Of a stretch of DNA of 64,000 nucleotides, positions 8,284 to 17,143 are shown piece by piece. How positions within the stretch are numbered: position 1 is the stretch's first letter; each line of letters starts with the position of its first letter. This DNA is from Micromonospora sp. NBC_01740 (lineage in GTDB: Bacteria; Actinomycetota; Actinomycetes; Mycobacteriales; Micromonosporaceae), in contig NZ_CP109150.1 in NCBI RefSeq assembly GCF_035920365.1, positions 3,472,001 through 3,536,000 of the forward strand. The letters run 5' to 3'. Below the pieces are notes generated by a model. The model was not told the origin of the DNA. It saw only the letters and a list, made by a program, of their open reading frames with translations, and ran no database searches. Made by a program: the position numbers and the translations under genes.

Positions 8284-8991
8284 TCAGGAGGGCCAGGTAA
8301 CCTCGTGATAGGTCACCGACGAAGTGATCGAGATGAGGTACTTCTGCCCCCGCAGCGGACCGTTCCATAGCGAGTCCAGGTCGACCGGGTGGTCGTCCTG
8401 AAAGACCAGGGGCCAGCGGGGTTCCACGGGATATTGACTGGCTCTGGAGTCAGTCGCCTGCGACCAACTGACGTGGAGCGGACCGTCGTACCCCGGCGCG
8501 ACGTAGGTCCACGTCGGCGGCGACAGGAGCTGCCCATCATCAGTCGTGCCGCCGGCCGCGAGGTTGGCCTCCACGTCCTGCAACGACTCGCCGCTGACCG
8601 CCATCAATCCAATCTGCTTCGCCGCCGCATCCAACTGGCGCCGTACATCGGGCAGGTCTCCCCGGACGGCGAAGTACCTCGTCTCACCCCAGCTGCACTG
8701 CAGGCGGTAGGAGTCATGCGGGAAGACGCCGTTCGTGTCGCCGGCTAGGCAGCTGTCGGATGTCGATGCCGCCACCGGCCGCATCCCCGGTGTCCGCTCG
8801 GCGACACCTGTCAGGATCTTGTCGAGCTGGGATACAACGGACGCGCTTGCCTGCCGGACCACGCCGGAGTTGGCCGCTCGGTTGGCATCCTCCGGGGCGG
8901 GGGCATCGGACCCGCATCCCGCCAGGGCGAGCGCCACGAGCAGAACAGTCGCCAGCTTGACCGGGAGCGAGGAAGCCACAATCACCAGCAT
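8284..8991 (-). CDS. Secreted lipoprotein of unknown function
   Basis: From ATG 8991 the product is 235 residues, with a lipoprotein signal peptide: a hydrophobic stretch PVKLATVLLVALALAGC ending in a lipobox LAGC. Lipidation of that cysteine would anchor it to the outer face of the membrane. Behind it lies a polar linker and a globular domain with two cysteines (DSCLAGD and LQCSWG) that may form a disulphide. A longer start at 9042 is possible but would bury the signal peptide. The family is not recognised. It stands alone between the decayed DUF5954 gene and a SMI1/KNR4 remnant. Confidence 0.7.
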   Translation of the reverse strand: MLVIVASSLPVKLATVLLVALALAGCGSDAPAPEDANRAANSGVVRQASASVVSQLDKILTGVAERTPGMRPVAASTSDSCLAGDTNGVFPHDSYRLQCSWGETRYFAVRGDLPDVRRQLDAAAKQIGLMAVSGESLQDVEANLAAGGTTDDGQLLSPPTWTYVAPGYDGPLHVSWSQATDSRASQYPVEPRWPLVFQDDHPVDLDSLWNGPLRGQKYLISITSSVTYHEVTWPS

Positions 8992-9151
8992 GTCGGGCCT
9001 GCCAAAGTCGGCGCTTGAGCTGCCGTACTCATCCTGTGACAAGCGGTCTTGGCCGCCTCGCTGACATCGCTACTACCCATCCGAGCCAGAAAGGTGCCTG
9101 TACGCGCCCGGCGGTACGGCCTCATTTCCGCATGGGGGGACAGAACCGTGA

Positions 9152-9404
9152 TCAGTCGCGGTACTCGGATCCGTCGACGATGCCCTTGAGGAAGGTCTCG
9201 AAGTCGGGAGCGAGGACGGTGATCTGGTAGTTCCACTCCTGATCGACGTGCACGACTGTCGGCTCCCCGGGGCAGCGGTAGTCGAGGGCGATCATGTCGT
9301 GGCCCGCTGACGGGCAGTCGACGATGTAAACGCCGATGTCAGGGTAGCCCCATTCGGCTATCCAGAACCCGCTGCCGAGTTCGCCGCACAGGCTGAAGGC
9401 GGAT
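9152..9404 (-). pseudogene. SMI1/KNR4 (SUKH) family fragment
   Basis: Reading leftward, about 80 codons end at TGA 9154-9152. They contain SGFWIAEWGYPDIGVYIVDC, then GHDMIALDYR, EPTVVHVDQEWNYQ and APDFETFLKGIVDGS. This is the C-terminal part of a SUKH/SMI1-KNR4 protein, a group that commonly serves as immunity proteins to toxins. An in-frame stop just upstream of 9404 and a change of sequence character show that the N-terminal part is lost, probably at the junction created by the neighbouring IS110 element. Confidence 0.65.
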
Positions 9405-9673
9405 CACCGTCAACGCCGCCGCATACAAGACGCTGACCGACTGGGCCGCCCGCTGGCCGCAACGCTGTCGGCGTACGGGGGTTCCGGTGCAGAGCCAGGT
9501 ACGCCAAATGTGCAGAGGCCTGGGCGAGTGGCCCTGGGGGACCTTGCGGCGCCGGTCGCCCCGGCGACGCACGTCCGTTGCTCACGATGAGTAACCGGTG
9601 GACGTGGGCGCCGCCCGAATCGCGGCTACTTAGAGACTTGGTTCAGGATCGATGTCCGGCCAGACTCGGTCCA

Positions 9674-9760
9674 GGTGCCCGGCGAGACGCTCCCACATTG
9701 CGGCTGCCCACCGGTGTCATTGGTGTGGCTCTCTCATGGCCTGCGGTCTCGCCGGGCACC
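9674..9760 (+). ncRNA. Structured IS110 leader, candidate bridge RNA segment
   Basis: Arms GGTGCCCGGCGAGAC (9674-9688) and its perfect complement (9746-9760) form a 15-bp stem enclosing 57 nt. It sits in the 250-bp non-coding leader directly upstream of the IS110-type transposase at 9855. In IS110-group elements this end of the element encodes the bridge RNA that pairs with target and donor DNA. The assignment rests on position and structure only; the loops were not matched to any target. Confidence 0.4.
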
Positions 9761-9854
9761 GCGCGAGGAGAGGCTGGAAAGGGGTTTGTCCTGCTCGAAG
9801 TAGCGGTGCCCTCCTTGCTGACAACCCCATCCGGTTCAGCCAAGGGAGGCGCCG

Positions 9855-11018
9855 ATGTCTGTGATCATCGGGATGGACCCGCACAAGCGCTCGGCCACCA
9901 TCGAGGTCGTTGACGAACGTGCCCGGGTGCTCGCAGTGGGCAGGTACGGCACCGACAAGACCGGCTACGCGCAGATGCTCGCCGCCGGCCGCCAGTACGC
10001 CGATCGGGTGTGGGCGGTCGAGGGTTGCAACGGCATCGGCAAGCACATCGCCCACCGCCTGCTGCATGACGGTGAGACGGTGCTCGACGTACCCGCGAAG
10101 CTGTCGGCGCAGGTGCGGGTGTTCGCCAGCGGCAACGGCCGCAAGACCGACCCGGTGGATGCGCACTCGGTCGCGATGGTCGCACTGCGCACCCCGAACC
10201 TCGTGCAAGTCCAGCTCGACCCGGACCTGCAGGTGATGGGAATGCTGGTCGACCGTCGCGACGAGTTGGGCCGCGCCAGGACGCAGACCATCAACCGGCT
10301 GCACCGGCTGCTGCTGGAGCTTTTTCCCGGCGGGGCAAAGCAATTCCTGTCCGCACGACAGGCACGGGCGCTGATCGCGACCATCAAACCCCGCGACATC
10401 GTGGGCAAGACCCGGCGCCGTCTCGCCGTCGAGCTCATCGGTGAACTCGAGGGCATCGACAAGAAGATCAAGACCGCGGAGAAGGACCTCAAGGAACTGG
10501 TGGTCGCCCGCAGCTCCACCCTGATGGACCTGCACGGCATCGGCCCCTCAGGTGCAGCCCGGCTGCTGGCAGACGTCGGCGACATCCGCCGCTTCGCCGA
10601 CCGCGACCGGTTCGCGTCCTGGAACGGCACCGCCCCGCTGGACGCCTCCTCCGGCGACCAGAAGCGTCACCGACTCTCCCGCGCCGGCAACCGCCGCATC
10701 AACCGCACACTGCACATCATGGCCGTCGTCCAGCTGCGCAACCGCACCGAAGGCCGCGCCTACTTCGACGCGAAGAAGGCCGCCGGGAAGACCTCCATGG
10801 AAGCCATGCGCGCCCTCAAACGCCGACTGTCCAACGTCGTCTACGCCCGCATGATCACCGACCAGAAACGCAGGCAGGCGGCGGATCCGGGAGGGCACTC
10901 GGGGACGACTCTGCAATCCAGCGTGACCGACCTAACCCCGGACATCGGCCCTTCGGACAAGCCACTTCCCGGACCCGCCACCAACCACCCTAAACCCCTG
11001 GTGTCAGCGGCGCCTTGA
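9855..11018 (+). CDS. IS110-family transposase (DEDD recombinase)
   Basis: The 387-residue protein begins VIIGMDPHKRSATIEVVD, carrying the first catalytic aspartate of the RuvC-like DEDD domain. NGRKTDPVDAHSVAMVAL gives a further acidic pair. The C-terminal Transposase_20 domain has LHGIGPSGAARLLADVGDI, then FASWNGTAPLDASSG and RLSRAGNRRINRTLH, including the conserved serine region. Length and order fit intact IS110 transposases. The start follows AAGGGAGG with a spacer of about six bases. IS110 elements lack terminal inverted repeats, so the element ends could not be drawn; the structured leader belongs to it. It sits next to a truncated SMI1/KNR4 gene that it may have interrupted. Confidence 0.93.
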   Translation: MSVIIGMDPHKRSATIEVVDERARVLAVGRYGTDKTGYAQMLAAGRQYADRVWAVEGCNGIGKHIAHRLLHDGETVLDVPAKLSAQVRVFASGNGRKTDPVDAHSVAMVALRTPNLVQVQLDPDLQVMGMLVDRRDELGRARTQTINRLHRLLLELFPGGAKQFLSARQARALIATIKPRDIVGKTRRRLAVELIGELEGIDKKIKTAEKDLKELVVARSSTLMDLHGIGPSGAARLLADVGDIRRFADRDRFASWNGTAPLDASSGDQKRHRLSRAGNRRINRTLHIMAVVQLRNRTEGRAYFDAKKAAGKTSMEAMRALKRRLSNVVYARMITDQKRRQAADPGGHSGTTLQSSVTDLTPDIGPSDKPLPGPATNHPKPLVSAAP

Positions 11019-11032
11019 CATAAAGGGGTGCC

Positions 11033-11506
11033 ATGAGCGACTGCGTCGGGCCAGTGACTAACGTCCCTGTCATGACAGCAATAGCAGCGGGAACGTTTCG
11101 TCGGACGCCGATCGAGCGATCGGACCAGCGCGTCGCATGGGAGCGGACAGACCAGGCTTTCTTCGCTGCCGGGGCGTGTCATGTCCTCGCCTGGGTATGC
11201 CGAGAGTTCTACGCGGACCGGTCGATTGAGATAGCGGCGGTGCGCTTCGCTGCCGAGCGGCAGGTCTTCCACGTCTACGCGGTCTGGGACGGCTGGGCGT
11301 TCGACCACTCAGGCTGGCATCCCGAGCCGCAGTTGCTGGCGGTCAACACAGAGTTCGAAGGCCGCCCGCTGGAGCGTGTCAAGATCACAGTTGGTCTCGC
11401 TGAGTTCTGCGAGGAGCACCACTCCCGTATGCCGTATCAGTATTGGCGCGACCCGCTTCCTCGTGCTCGCGAGTACGTGAGCCGGTACATCCCACCGTGG
11501 GCGTAG
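11033..11506 (+). CDS. Hypothetical protein
   Basis: The protein has 157 residues from ATG 11033, which follows AAAGGGGTG; a second in-frame ATG at 11072 lacks a site. It is soluble and rich in aromatic residues, with WERTDQAFFAAGACHVLAWV, HVYAVWDGWAFDHSGW and a C-terminal REYVSRYIPPW. No family is recognised. It starts 15 bp after the IS110 stop, so its promoter region may have been replaced by the insertion. Sequence composition is normal for the host. Confidence 0.6.
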   Translation: MSDCVGPVTNVPVMTAIAAGTFRRTPIERSDQRVAWERTDQAFFAAGACHVLAWVCREFYADRSIEIAAVRFAAERQVFHVYAVWDGWAFDHSGWHPEPQLLAVNTEFEGRPLERVKITVGLAEFCEEHHSRMPYQYWRDPLPRAREYVSRYIPPWA

Positions 11507-11690
11507 CGCCTCCGGTGCTCGCCTGTTGGCGGAAGCGAGCGCGTCACCTGATCTCACTCAGGTGATGCACCCTGACGCCCGGTCGGCGGCATAGCGTGCG
11601 TCTACCGCTGGAGGTGCGTACGAGGGCCACGATTGTCACGAGGCGGCGCCGTAGCCCGCATCATCCGTCGTTGGTGCATCATGGTCTCTC

Positions 11691-12239
11691 ATGTTCGTGG
11701 ATCAGCGGCATTTTCCCTTCCTGGCCGATCTTCGGGCACGGTGGGAGGCCATCCGGGATGAGTGCCTTGCTCTGCCGCGGGAGACCTATCAGCCGTGGGT
11801 GCAACGCGAGATGTACGGCCAGGGCTGGAGCGTGTACGGGCTTGTCGCCTTCGGGGAACGGATTGAGGGCGCGCTCGAAGCGTGCCCGGATACTGCCTCC
11901 GCGTTGACGAAGGTTCCTCACCTGACGACCGCTGGGTTTTCTCGGATGGTTCCTGGCACCCAGATCAAGCCACATCAGGGGTGGGTTACGACCGTTTACC
12001 GTGCGCATCTCGGGCTGGTCGTGCCGGAGGACTGCGCACTGCGAGTGGGCGACGAGACCCGACAGTGGCGCGAAGGTAAGACCTTTGTCTTCGACGACAC
12101 CGTCACGCATGAGGCGTGGAACTACGGCTCCAGCGACCGCGTCGTGCTCTTGTTTGATTTCGCCCGTCCTGGCTACGAGGGCATGCCGCAGGACGAACTG
12201 CCGGCCTCGGTGGCAGGCTTCGTACGACGCGGTGGATGA
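11691..12239 (+). CDS. Aspartyl/asparaginyl beta-hydroxylase-like protein
   Basis: The 182-residue protein matches the pattern of the Asp_Arg_Hydrox fold, a double-stranded beta-helix that binds Fe(II) and 2-oxoglutarate. FSRMVPGTQIKPHQGWV supplies the first metal histidine, HLGLVVPEDCALRVGDE the core strands, and GKTFVFDDTVTHEAWNYG the second histidine, followed by RVVLLFDF. Family enzymes hydroxylate Asp, Asn or small amino acids; the substrate here is unknown. ATG 11691 is used because it begins the conserved FVDQRHFPFL segment. No operon partner is evident. Confidence 0.8.
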   Translation: MFVDQRHFPFLADLRARWEAIRDECLALPRETYQPWVQREMYGQGWSVYGLVAFGERIEGALEACPDTASALTKVPHLTTAGFSRMVPGTQIKPHQGWVTTVYRAHLGLVVPEDCALRVGDETRQWREGKTFVFDDTVTHEAWNYGSSDRVVLLFDFARPGYEGMPQDELPASVAGFVRRGG

Positions 12240-12396
12240 GCGAGGCACCCCAGCGCACCTTCACCGCCCTGTCTTATCCCGCCGTTCGGAGAACCTGGCG
12301 AACGCCGGGTGAGCACTGCAGCATCCGAGGGCATCACGCTCCGCGCAGCGCCGTACGCGGCAGAAGAGCGCACCGCGACAGGAGGGCCATACTGGT

Positions 12397-12819
12397 GTGG
12401 TGACAGCGTGGTTCGACCAGGCATCGGCGGAAGCGGCCGAAGCGCGCGGTGACTGGACTACGGCGATCGCCCTGGTTGGCGAGTTCGCCGAGTGTTACAG
12501 CCACGACCCTTACCGGCACAACGCACACCTGTGGCACATGGATCTGCTCGTCAAGGCCGGATTGCTGCACGAGTTGGTTGATCGGGCCGAGATCGACGTG
12601 CACGCGCGGCGCCAGCTGAACCGGTTCCTGTACGAGGAAGGCCGCGACGGTGTACTACATGAGCGTGCCCAGCGCGGTGACAAGATCGCCCTGTATCTTC
12701 TGGCGCGCCTGCTTCGCGACCGAGGTGGGTCCGCGGCCGCTATGCAGGCGATCGCCGACATTGACATGACCAACACCTACGCCATCGAGCTGGCACACCG
12801 GCCGCAGTCGGACAGGTAG
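12397..12819 (+). CDS. Hypothetical helical protein
   Basis: The 140-residue protein starts at GTG 12397, with GGAGG eleven bases upstream; the next codon is also GTG. It is predicted helical with TPR-like spacing (AEARGDWTTAIALVGEFAEC, then HLWHMDLLVKAGLLHELVDR) and no membrane span or signal. I do not recognise the family. It stands alone, downstream of the hydroxylase-like gene with a 157-bp gap. Confidence 0.6.
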   Translation: MVTAWFDQASAEAAEARGDWTTAIALVGEFAECYSHDPYRHNAHLWHMDLLVKAGLLHELVDRAEIDVHARRQLNRFLYEEGRDGVLHERAQRGDKIALYLLARLLRDRGGSAAAMQAIADIDMTNTYAIELAHRPQSDR

Positions 12820-12917
12820 GACTGCTGGAGGAGTTCGGTGCGGCCCTCTTTGGCAGGAGATCGCACGACGCACTGATCTCGGCACGACCGGACGGGTTCA
12901 GTGCTGCGGTCGGTTAC

Positions 12918-13118
12918 TCAGCGCGCTGCCGGCCGGTGGCAGAAGTGTGGGCCTCGTTTCTCGAAGAGCGTTTCTCGCTGCTTCGGGTCGAGGATATTCC
13001 GTAGCGCGATAATGTTCCGGCGCCATTGCTCTCCTTTCGAGGCATCGTTCCATTCGACGGCACGCCAGGGAGACGTTGCGAGGACGTTATCGAGGGCGAC
13101 GATGGCCAGTTCCTTCAC
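12918..13118 (-). CDS. Short frame, probable detached C-terminus of the next gene
   Basis: The frame encodes 66 residues beginning KELAIVALDNVLATSPWRAV. It has no ribosome-binding site, and its reading frame, followed upstream, gives RDTGNGNVKELAIV, which joins smoothly to AERWL in the gene at 13120-14037. A small insertion of about ten bases near 13145-13155 would explain the split. It could also be a stand-alone small gene, but the frameshift view fits better. Confidence 0.4.
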   Translation of the reverse strand: MKELAIVALDNVLATSPWRAVEWNDASKGEQWRRNIIALRNILDPKQRETLFEKRGPHFCHRPAAR

Positions 13119-13119
13119 G

Positions 13120-14037
13120 TTACCGTTGCCGGTGTCTCGAAGGTGTGCTCAGCCATCGCTCCGCCCGGCGGCGTTTGTCGTCGTCGCCTGACTCCCTCGC
13201 TGCCATCAGCAGGCGTATCCGTAGCTCCGCTGGGACTTTGGCGATATCCCTCGCCTGCTGTTTGCGGGTCTTCCAGCCGCACAGGTGCCGCACGGCGCCA
13301 GCGTCGATGCGAGCGTCCGTGGGGTAGACCTGCATGGCTTGGATGAGGTAGGCGATCGGTGTTTCGGCGAGCGCCGGTTCCGGCAATGCTTCGTGTACTG
13401 GGAAGCCGGAACAGCGCCCTGTTCCCGAGCCAAACCAGGCAAGCATGAGGCCAGCCCGCTCGACCCGATCCGGAATCGCTTCTTCAAGGCGCTGGGCGAC
13501 CAGCCGGTGTATCCCCTCGGGAAGAAGTCCGTCGGTGCTGCCGGCGGCCACTGCCACATCAAGTAGGTCACTTACTGCGGCGGGTGCAGCGGCCCTCCAC
13601 CGCTGCTCCGCGAGCCGCTGCTCGTGGCGTTCCCATTGCTGCTGTTCCTCCTGCGCCAACGGACCTTCGACCCCCTGCTCAGCGAGCCAGCGCAGCACCG
13701 CGCCGCCATCGCACAGCGTGGCGTCGTCGTCCCAGCCCGACCAGCGCAGGTAGGTGGCGTGATGAAATCCCACGGCTGCAGTCAGCCGCCCGCTTCGGTC
13801 GAAGAACTCGAAGGCGAGGTCGCCGTGACACATGCAGTACCCGTCGGTCGTCTGCTTGACGGCCAAGGCCTGGATCAGCTGGCGAACTGCCGCCGGCTCA
13901 GCCACCTCCAGCAGCACATCCTCGCCCAGCACCCGGACACCAGACACCCCACCATTGGTCACCCGAACTCGGGCGGCGCTGCGCAACACCTCGCCGAGGG
14001 CGGCCTCCGAAGTCACCCCACTATTCTGCGGTTGCAA
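13120..14037 (-). CDS. Hypothetical protein, possibly frameshifted near its end
   Basis: The protein has 305 residues, soluble. The N-terminal third (VRVTNGGVSGVRVLGEDVLL, then TTDGYCMCHGDLAFEFFDRS) looks like a small beta-rich domain. The middle is charged and helical, and the last third resembles alpha-helical repeat packing (ELRIRLLMAARESGDDDKRR). The end STPSRHRQR is unlike the preceding pattern, while the adjacent frame at 12918-13118 continues it, so a frameshift is suspected. The family is unrecognised. It is leftward, with no operon partner apart from the detached piece. Confidence 0.6.
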   Translation of the reverse strand: MQPQNSGVTSEAALGEVLRSAARVRVTNGGVSGVRVLGEDVLLEVAEPAAVRQLIQALAVKQTTDGYCMCHGDLAFEFFDRSGRLTAAVGFHHATYLRWSGWDDDATLCDGGAVLRWLAEQGVEGPLAQEEQQQWERHEQRLAEQRWRAAAPAAVSDLLDVAVAAGSTDGLLPEGIHRLVAQRLEEAIPDRVERAGLMLAWFGSGTGRCSGFPVHEALPEPALAETPIAYLIQAMQVYPTDARIDAGAVRHLCGWKTRKQQARDIAKVPAELRIRLLMAARESGDDDKRRRAERWLSTPSRHRQR

Positions 14038-14174
14038 CGCCCCGGTGGCGAGACCCGCCCCTCACGACGTCGTCTTCTAGTCTAGAGCCGCTGATCAGGC
14101 GTTGGTCGTGCCGGACGCGATGCACGGTCATGCCGGTGAGGGGGCGTCGCGGTCGCTGTTGTACCGATGTGAGT

Positions 14175-14244
14175 TCGCCGAGAAGTGGCCGTCAGCGCCG
14201 GCCTGGCCGCACAGGTCTTGCATGGCGACCGTACTTCTCGGCGA
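14175..14244. repeat. Perfect 12-bp inverted repeat
   Basis: TCGCCGAGAAGT (14175-14186) and its complement (14233-14244) enclose 46 bp in the gap between two leftward genes. It could be a terminator-like structure or a small repeat element; there is no T-run. Nothing else was recognised between 14038 and 14281. Confidence 0.5.
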
Positions 14245-14281
14245 TGTGCGGGTCCGCTGGCAGACGCTGATTGTCGGCGGG

Positions 14282-14677
14282 CTACAGGTTGTTGATTCGG
14301 GCCAGTAGGTCTGCCTCGGTCAGGTTTTCCAGGACCGCGTCCTGCTTGCGGGCCAGGACCGCCAGCAGCTTCTCCTTCTCCAGCTTCTTGGCCGCCGCCG
14401 CCTTCGCCGCCTGGTCCTCCGTGAGGCGGACGGCGATGACGTGCTTGACGACCTCCAGCTTGGTCTCCAAGGTTGCCTTGGCCGGATTGGCCTCGGTGGC
14501 CACGAACGACTCGGTGTCGACGGCCTTGAGTTCAGCATTGACCGCCTTGGCCACATCATCGAGGCTGAAGCCGGACTTGGCGGTCAGCGGAAGCTCCCAC
14601 AGCTGTTCCGTGGTCAGCAGTCCCTTGGCCGACGGATAGCGGAACTTCTCCCGTGTGGCCTTCTCGAAAATGGTCAC
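14282..14677 (-). CDS. Conserved-looking hypothetical protein, second gene of a pair
   Basis: The 131-residue protein starts at GTG 14677, behind GAGAGG. It is helical and lysine/alanine-rich in its second half (DQAAKAAAAKKLEKEKLLAV), with a predicted coiled coil ending NLTEADLLARINNL. The start FEKATREKFRYPSAKGLLTT is more globular. It lies 31 bp downstream of the 669-residue protein at 14709-16718 on the same strand, so the two form an operon and perhaps a complex. Phage structural modules sometimes pair a small chaperone-like protein with a large one, but no phage neighbours are present. Confidence 0.65.
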   Translation of the reverse strand: MTIFEKATREKFRYPSAKGLLTTEQLWELPLTAKSGFSLDDVAKAVNAELKAVDTESFVATEANPAKATLETKLEVVKHVIAVRLTEDQAAKAAAAKKLEKEKLLAVLARKQDAVLENLTEADLLARINNL

Positions 14678-14708
14678 GGTAGCCTCTCTGAAATATCTGG
14701 GTAGGGAA

Positions 14709-16718
14709 TCAGAACTGGATGCTGATGAGGCGGCGCCGGCCGCCGGTCATGGTCACCTTGGCGACCACAGAGCTGCGGACCGTGGAGCTGAAGCCGAGGC
14801 CGGAGAGCTGATCCGGAGACGGCTCGCACTTGGTGCGGTCGCCGAGAACCTCGAACACCTTGCGGTGCGGTTGCAGGTCGCTGCGGAGGAACTCGTTGTA
14901 GATCCCCCGCGTCGGCTGGTCGTTCACGCACCCCTTCAGAATGAAGAAGTAGTGCCGGTTGCCAACCTCGTTGTCGTCGAAGTAGTTCGGCGAGTACATG
15001 ATGGTGGACACCGGTACGAACTGTTCGGTGGTGATGCCCCACAACTCCTTGCCCGCACTGCCCGGCAGCACGTCCTTACCCGGCCGGAAAGCGGTGATCA
15101 CCCCGCCGGCAACCGTCATCCGGCCCACCTCGACGGTCTCCTTGTGGCCGACCGCGCGCTCGTGGCTGTAATGCTCGGTCTTTCCGTTGCTCTCGGTCTC
15201 GATCACGAAGCCGACCTGGGTGCTGTCCCGCTTGCGGTACTGGTTCACCTCGATCCGGTACTCACCGTCGGGGACACGGTCGGTCCAGGTGACGTTCTCC
15301 ACCGGCTCGCGGGAGAGCGTCCCGCCGGCGTTCATGTCGACGTCCAGCTTGTTGCGCTTCTCCTGGTACCAGATGTGGTCGCCGTTGGGTTCGTACACGT
15401 GCAGGTCCAGGTCGTCGTGGTTGAACCAGGACAGGCTCACCCGCAGCTTGCCGGTGACGTTGCCGCCGGCCCGCTTGACCTTCTCCCTGATCGAGTCGGT
15501 GACGTTGCCGCCGTACGACCAGCCGAAATCGTTGTCCCACTTGAACAACCGCGGAGCAGCCGGGCACCTGCCGGTGGTGAGGCTGACGAGGTGCGGCTCG
15601 TAGGTGTTGGCAACCCACAGGTCGATGGTGGCGGCGCCGGGCAGGATGTCCTTCATGAAGGAGACCACCGGAATCTCCTCCGGCTTGGCGTCGCGAAGGA
15701 GCACACCTGACGACCGGGTGGTGGCCGCCTGCATGAGCAGCCCTTCGATGCCGTCCTTCATCCGTGCCTGGGCGTCGTTGTCGACCCACAGCACATTGGT
15801 GACCGACACGTCGGACAGCCTGGCGAACCGTCGCTGCAACGACTCCTCGATACCCAGCTCGGCAATGGTCCTCATGGCGGCCTTGACCATGCCCGGGGTG
15901 ATCAACGCCGTGGGGCGCTGGTAATTCTGCGGCGCCACCTTAGCCTCGAACGACCGGACCGCCTGCTCCAGGTCGACGCCCGCGGAGAGATCCTGGACGA
16001 GGGTGCCGATCACCGTGTTGCGGAACCGGGCCGCCGGGTTCATGGCGTTGGCGAAGACGAAGGCACGTCGATCGGTCGCCTGGGTCCACCGGTTCTGCAG
16101 CGAGCGGAACTCGGTCACCGCCCGGCGATGCTCCGCGCCGCGGTAGAGGGCGTTGTCGTCGACGAGGTCGACGACGGTGTCCAGAGCGTGCCGGGTCAGC
16201 TCGGCCAGGCCACGCTGGAAGACCTGCACCGCGGCGTCAAAGTTGCCCTGTGCCGCGCCGACGTCCTCGATGCGATGCCGCTTCTCCACCCGGCCGTGCA
16301 GGTGGTGCCACACCTCGACCTGGCCGTCGCGCAGCGTTCGGGTGGTCTTCGTCCCGTACTGCGCCTGAGTGGACCGGAAGATCGTGGACAACGGCAGCGA
16401 AAGAACGAACTCGTCCAGAGCGGCGGCGACGGGGGAGAAGACCGGGTCGGATGCCGACACGCCGGACCAGACGGTACGGACCCGCCCGTCGTGGATCTCG
16501 ACGACGTTGCCGAAGTGCTTGATGAAACCGCGGCAGGTCGAGCAGTCGTACTCGGATCGCTCACGGAACCGCAGATTGGTGCCGGCGGGGAAGGAATCGA
16601 GAAAGGTGAGCCAGAGTGAGTCCCGGTCGAGACCGTCGCCGACGACGTACAACTCACCCCTGGACATCGTGGACAGACGCGAAGTCACATCCGTCACGAA
16701 CTGCTGGAAATCGCCCAC
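14709..16718 (-). CDS. Large protein with YfaP-like beta domain, function unknown
   Basis: The start chosen is GTG 16718, eight bases after AAGGGGG, giving 669 residues; an upstream in-frame ATG at 16922 lacks a site. Residues 1-120 contain CSTCRGFIKHFGNVVEIHDG, a CxxC-bearing module. A middle helical part follows (about 150-340). The C-terminal half has LRVSLSWFNHDDLDLHVYEP and RIEVNQYRKRDSTQVGF, a pattern reminiscent of YfaP/DUF2135 beta-sandwich domains, then a final globular part with STIMYSPNYFDDNEVGNRHY. There is no signal peptide, so it acts in the cytosol or in a particle. It is co-oriented with the 131-residue protein downstream. The role is unknown. Confidence 0.7.
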   Translation of the reverse strand: MGDFQQFVTDVTSRLSTMSRGELYVVGDGLDRDSLWLTFLDSFPAGTNLRFRERSEYDCSTCRGFIKHFGNVVEIHDGRVRTVWSGVSASDPVFSPVAAALDEFVLSLPLSTIFRSTQAQYGTKTTRTLRDGQVEVWHHLHGRVEKRHRIEDVGAAQGNFDAAVQVFQRGLAELTRHALDTVVDLVDDNALYRGAEHRRAVTEFRSLQNRWTQATDRRAFVFANAMNPAARFRNTVIGTLVQDLSAGVDLEQAVRSFEAKVAPQNYQRPTALITPGMVKAAMRTIAELGIEESLQRRFARLSDVSVTNVLWVDNDAQARMKDGIEGLLMQAATTRSSGVLLRDAKPEEIPVVSFMKDILPGAATIDLWVANTYEPHLVSLTTGRCPAAPRLFKWDNDFGWSYGGNVTDSIREKVKRAGGNVTGKLRVSLSWFNHDDLDLHVYEPNGDHIWYQEKRNKLDVDMNAGGTLSREPVENVTWTDRVPDGEYRIEVNQYRKRDSTQVGFVIETESNGKTEHYSHERAVGHKETVEVGRMTVAGGVITAFRPGKDVLPGSAGKELWGITTEQFVPVSTIMYSPNYFDDNEVGNRHYFFILKGCVNDQPTRGIYNEFLRSDLQPHRKVFEVLGDRTKCEPSPDQLSGLGFSSTVRSSVVAKVTMTGGRRRLISIQF

Positions 16719-17143
16719 CGTTCCATCCCCCTTGATCGCCGGAGATCCTACGCAGCGAACGCCAATCGGAGAAACGGCGTTTCCGGCTGTCCGCACGGTC
16801 ACGGACGGGCGCCGGTGGCCGTCGGTCAGTCGACCGGAACGCGTACGGCGGTGGGGTGCCGGGCCGGCGGTCAGCATTTCCGCCAGTTGGCCGGCGGCGC
16901 CGTTGAGTACATCCCGGCTCACGCTGTGGTTGCCTTCCCGTGCACCGACAGGCCTGGGTGGTCGAACAACTTCTCAGGCACGCCAGGCTCGCACCGAGGG
17001 ACCGTGTGAACACGTGCTCGATCAGGTGCTCGCTCATGCCGCTGATCGGGTGTGTCGACGCTTCGCGGATGGTGAAGCCAACGCAATCGGTTTGCTAACC
17101 GTGGTGGGTCGATCGGTGTGAGCATCGCGGACAAAGGGGCAAG
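16719..17143. other. No gene recognised
   Basis: No supported gene was found in this gap between two leftward genes. It must hold the promoter of the 14709-16718 operon, and AAGGGGG at its left edge is that operon's ribosome-binding site. Confidence 0.45.
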
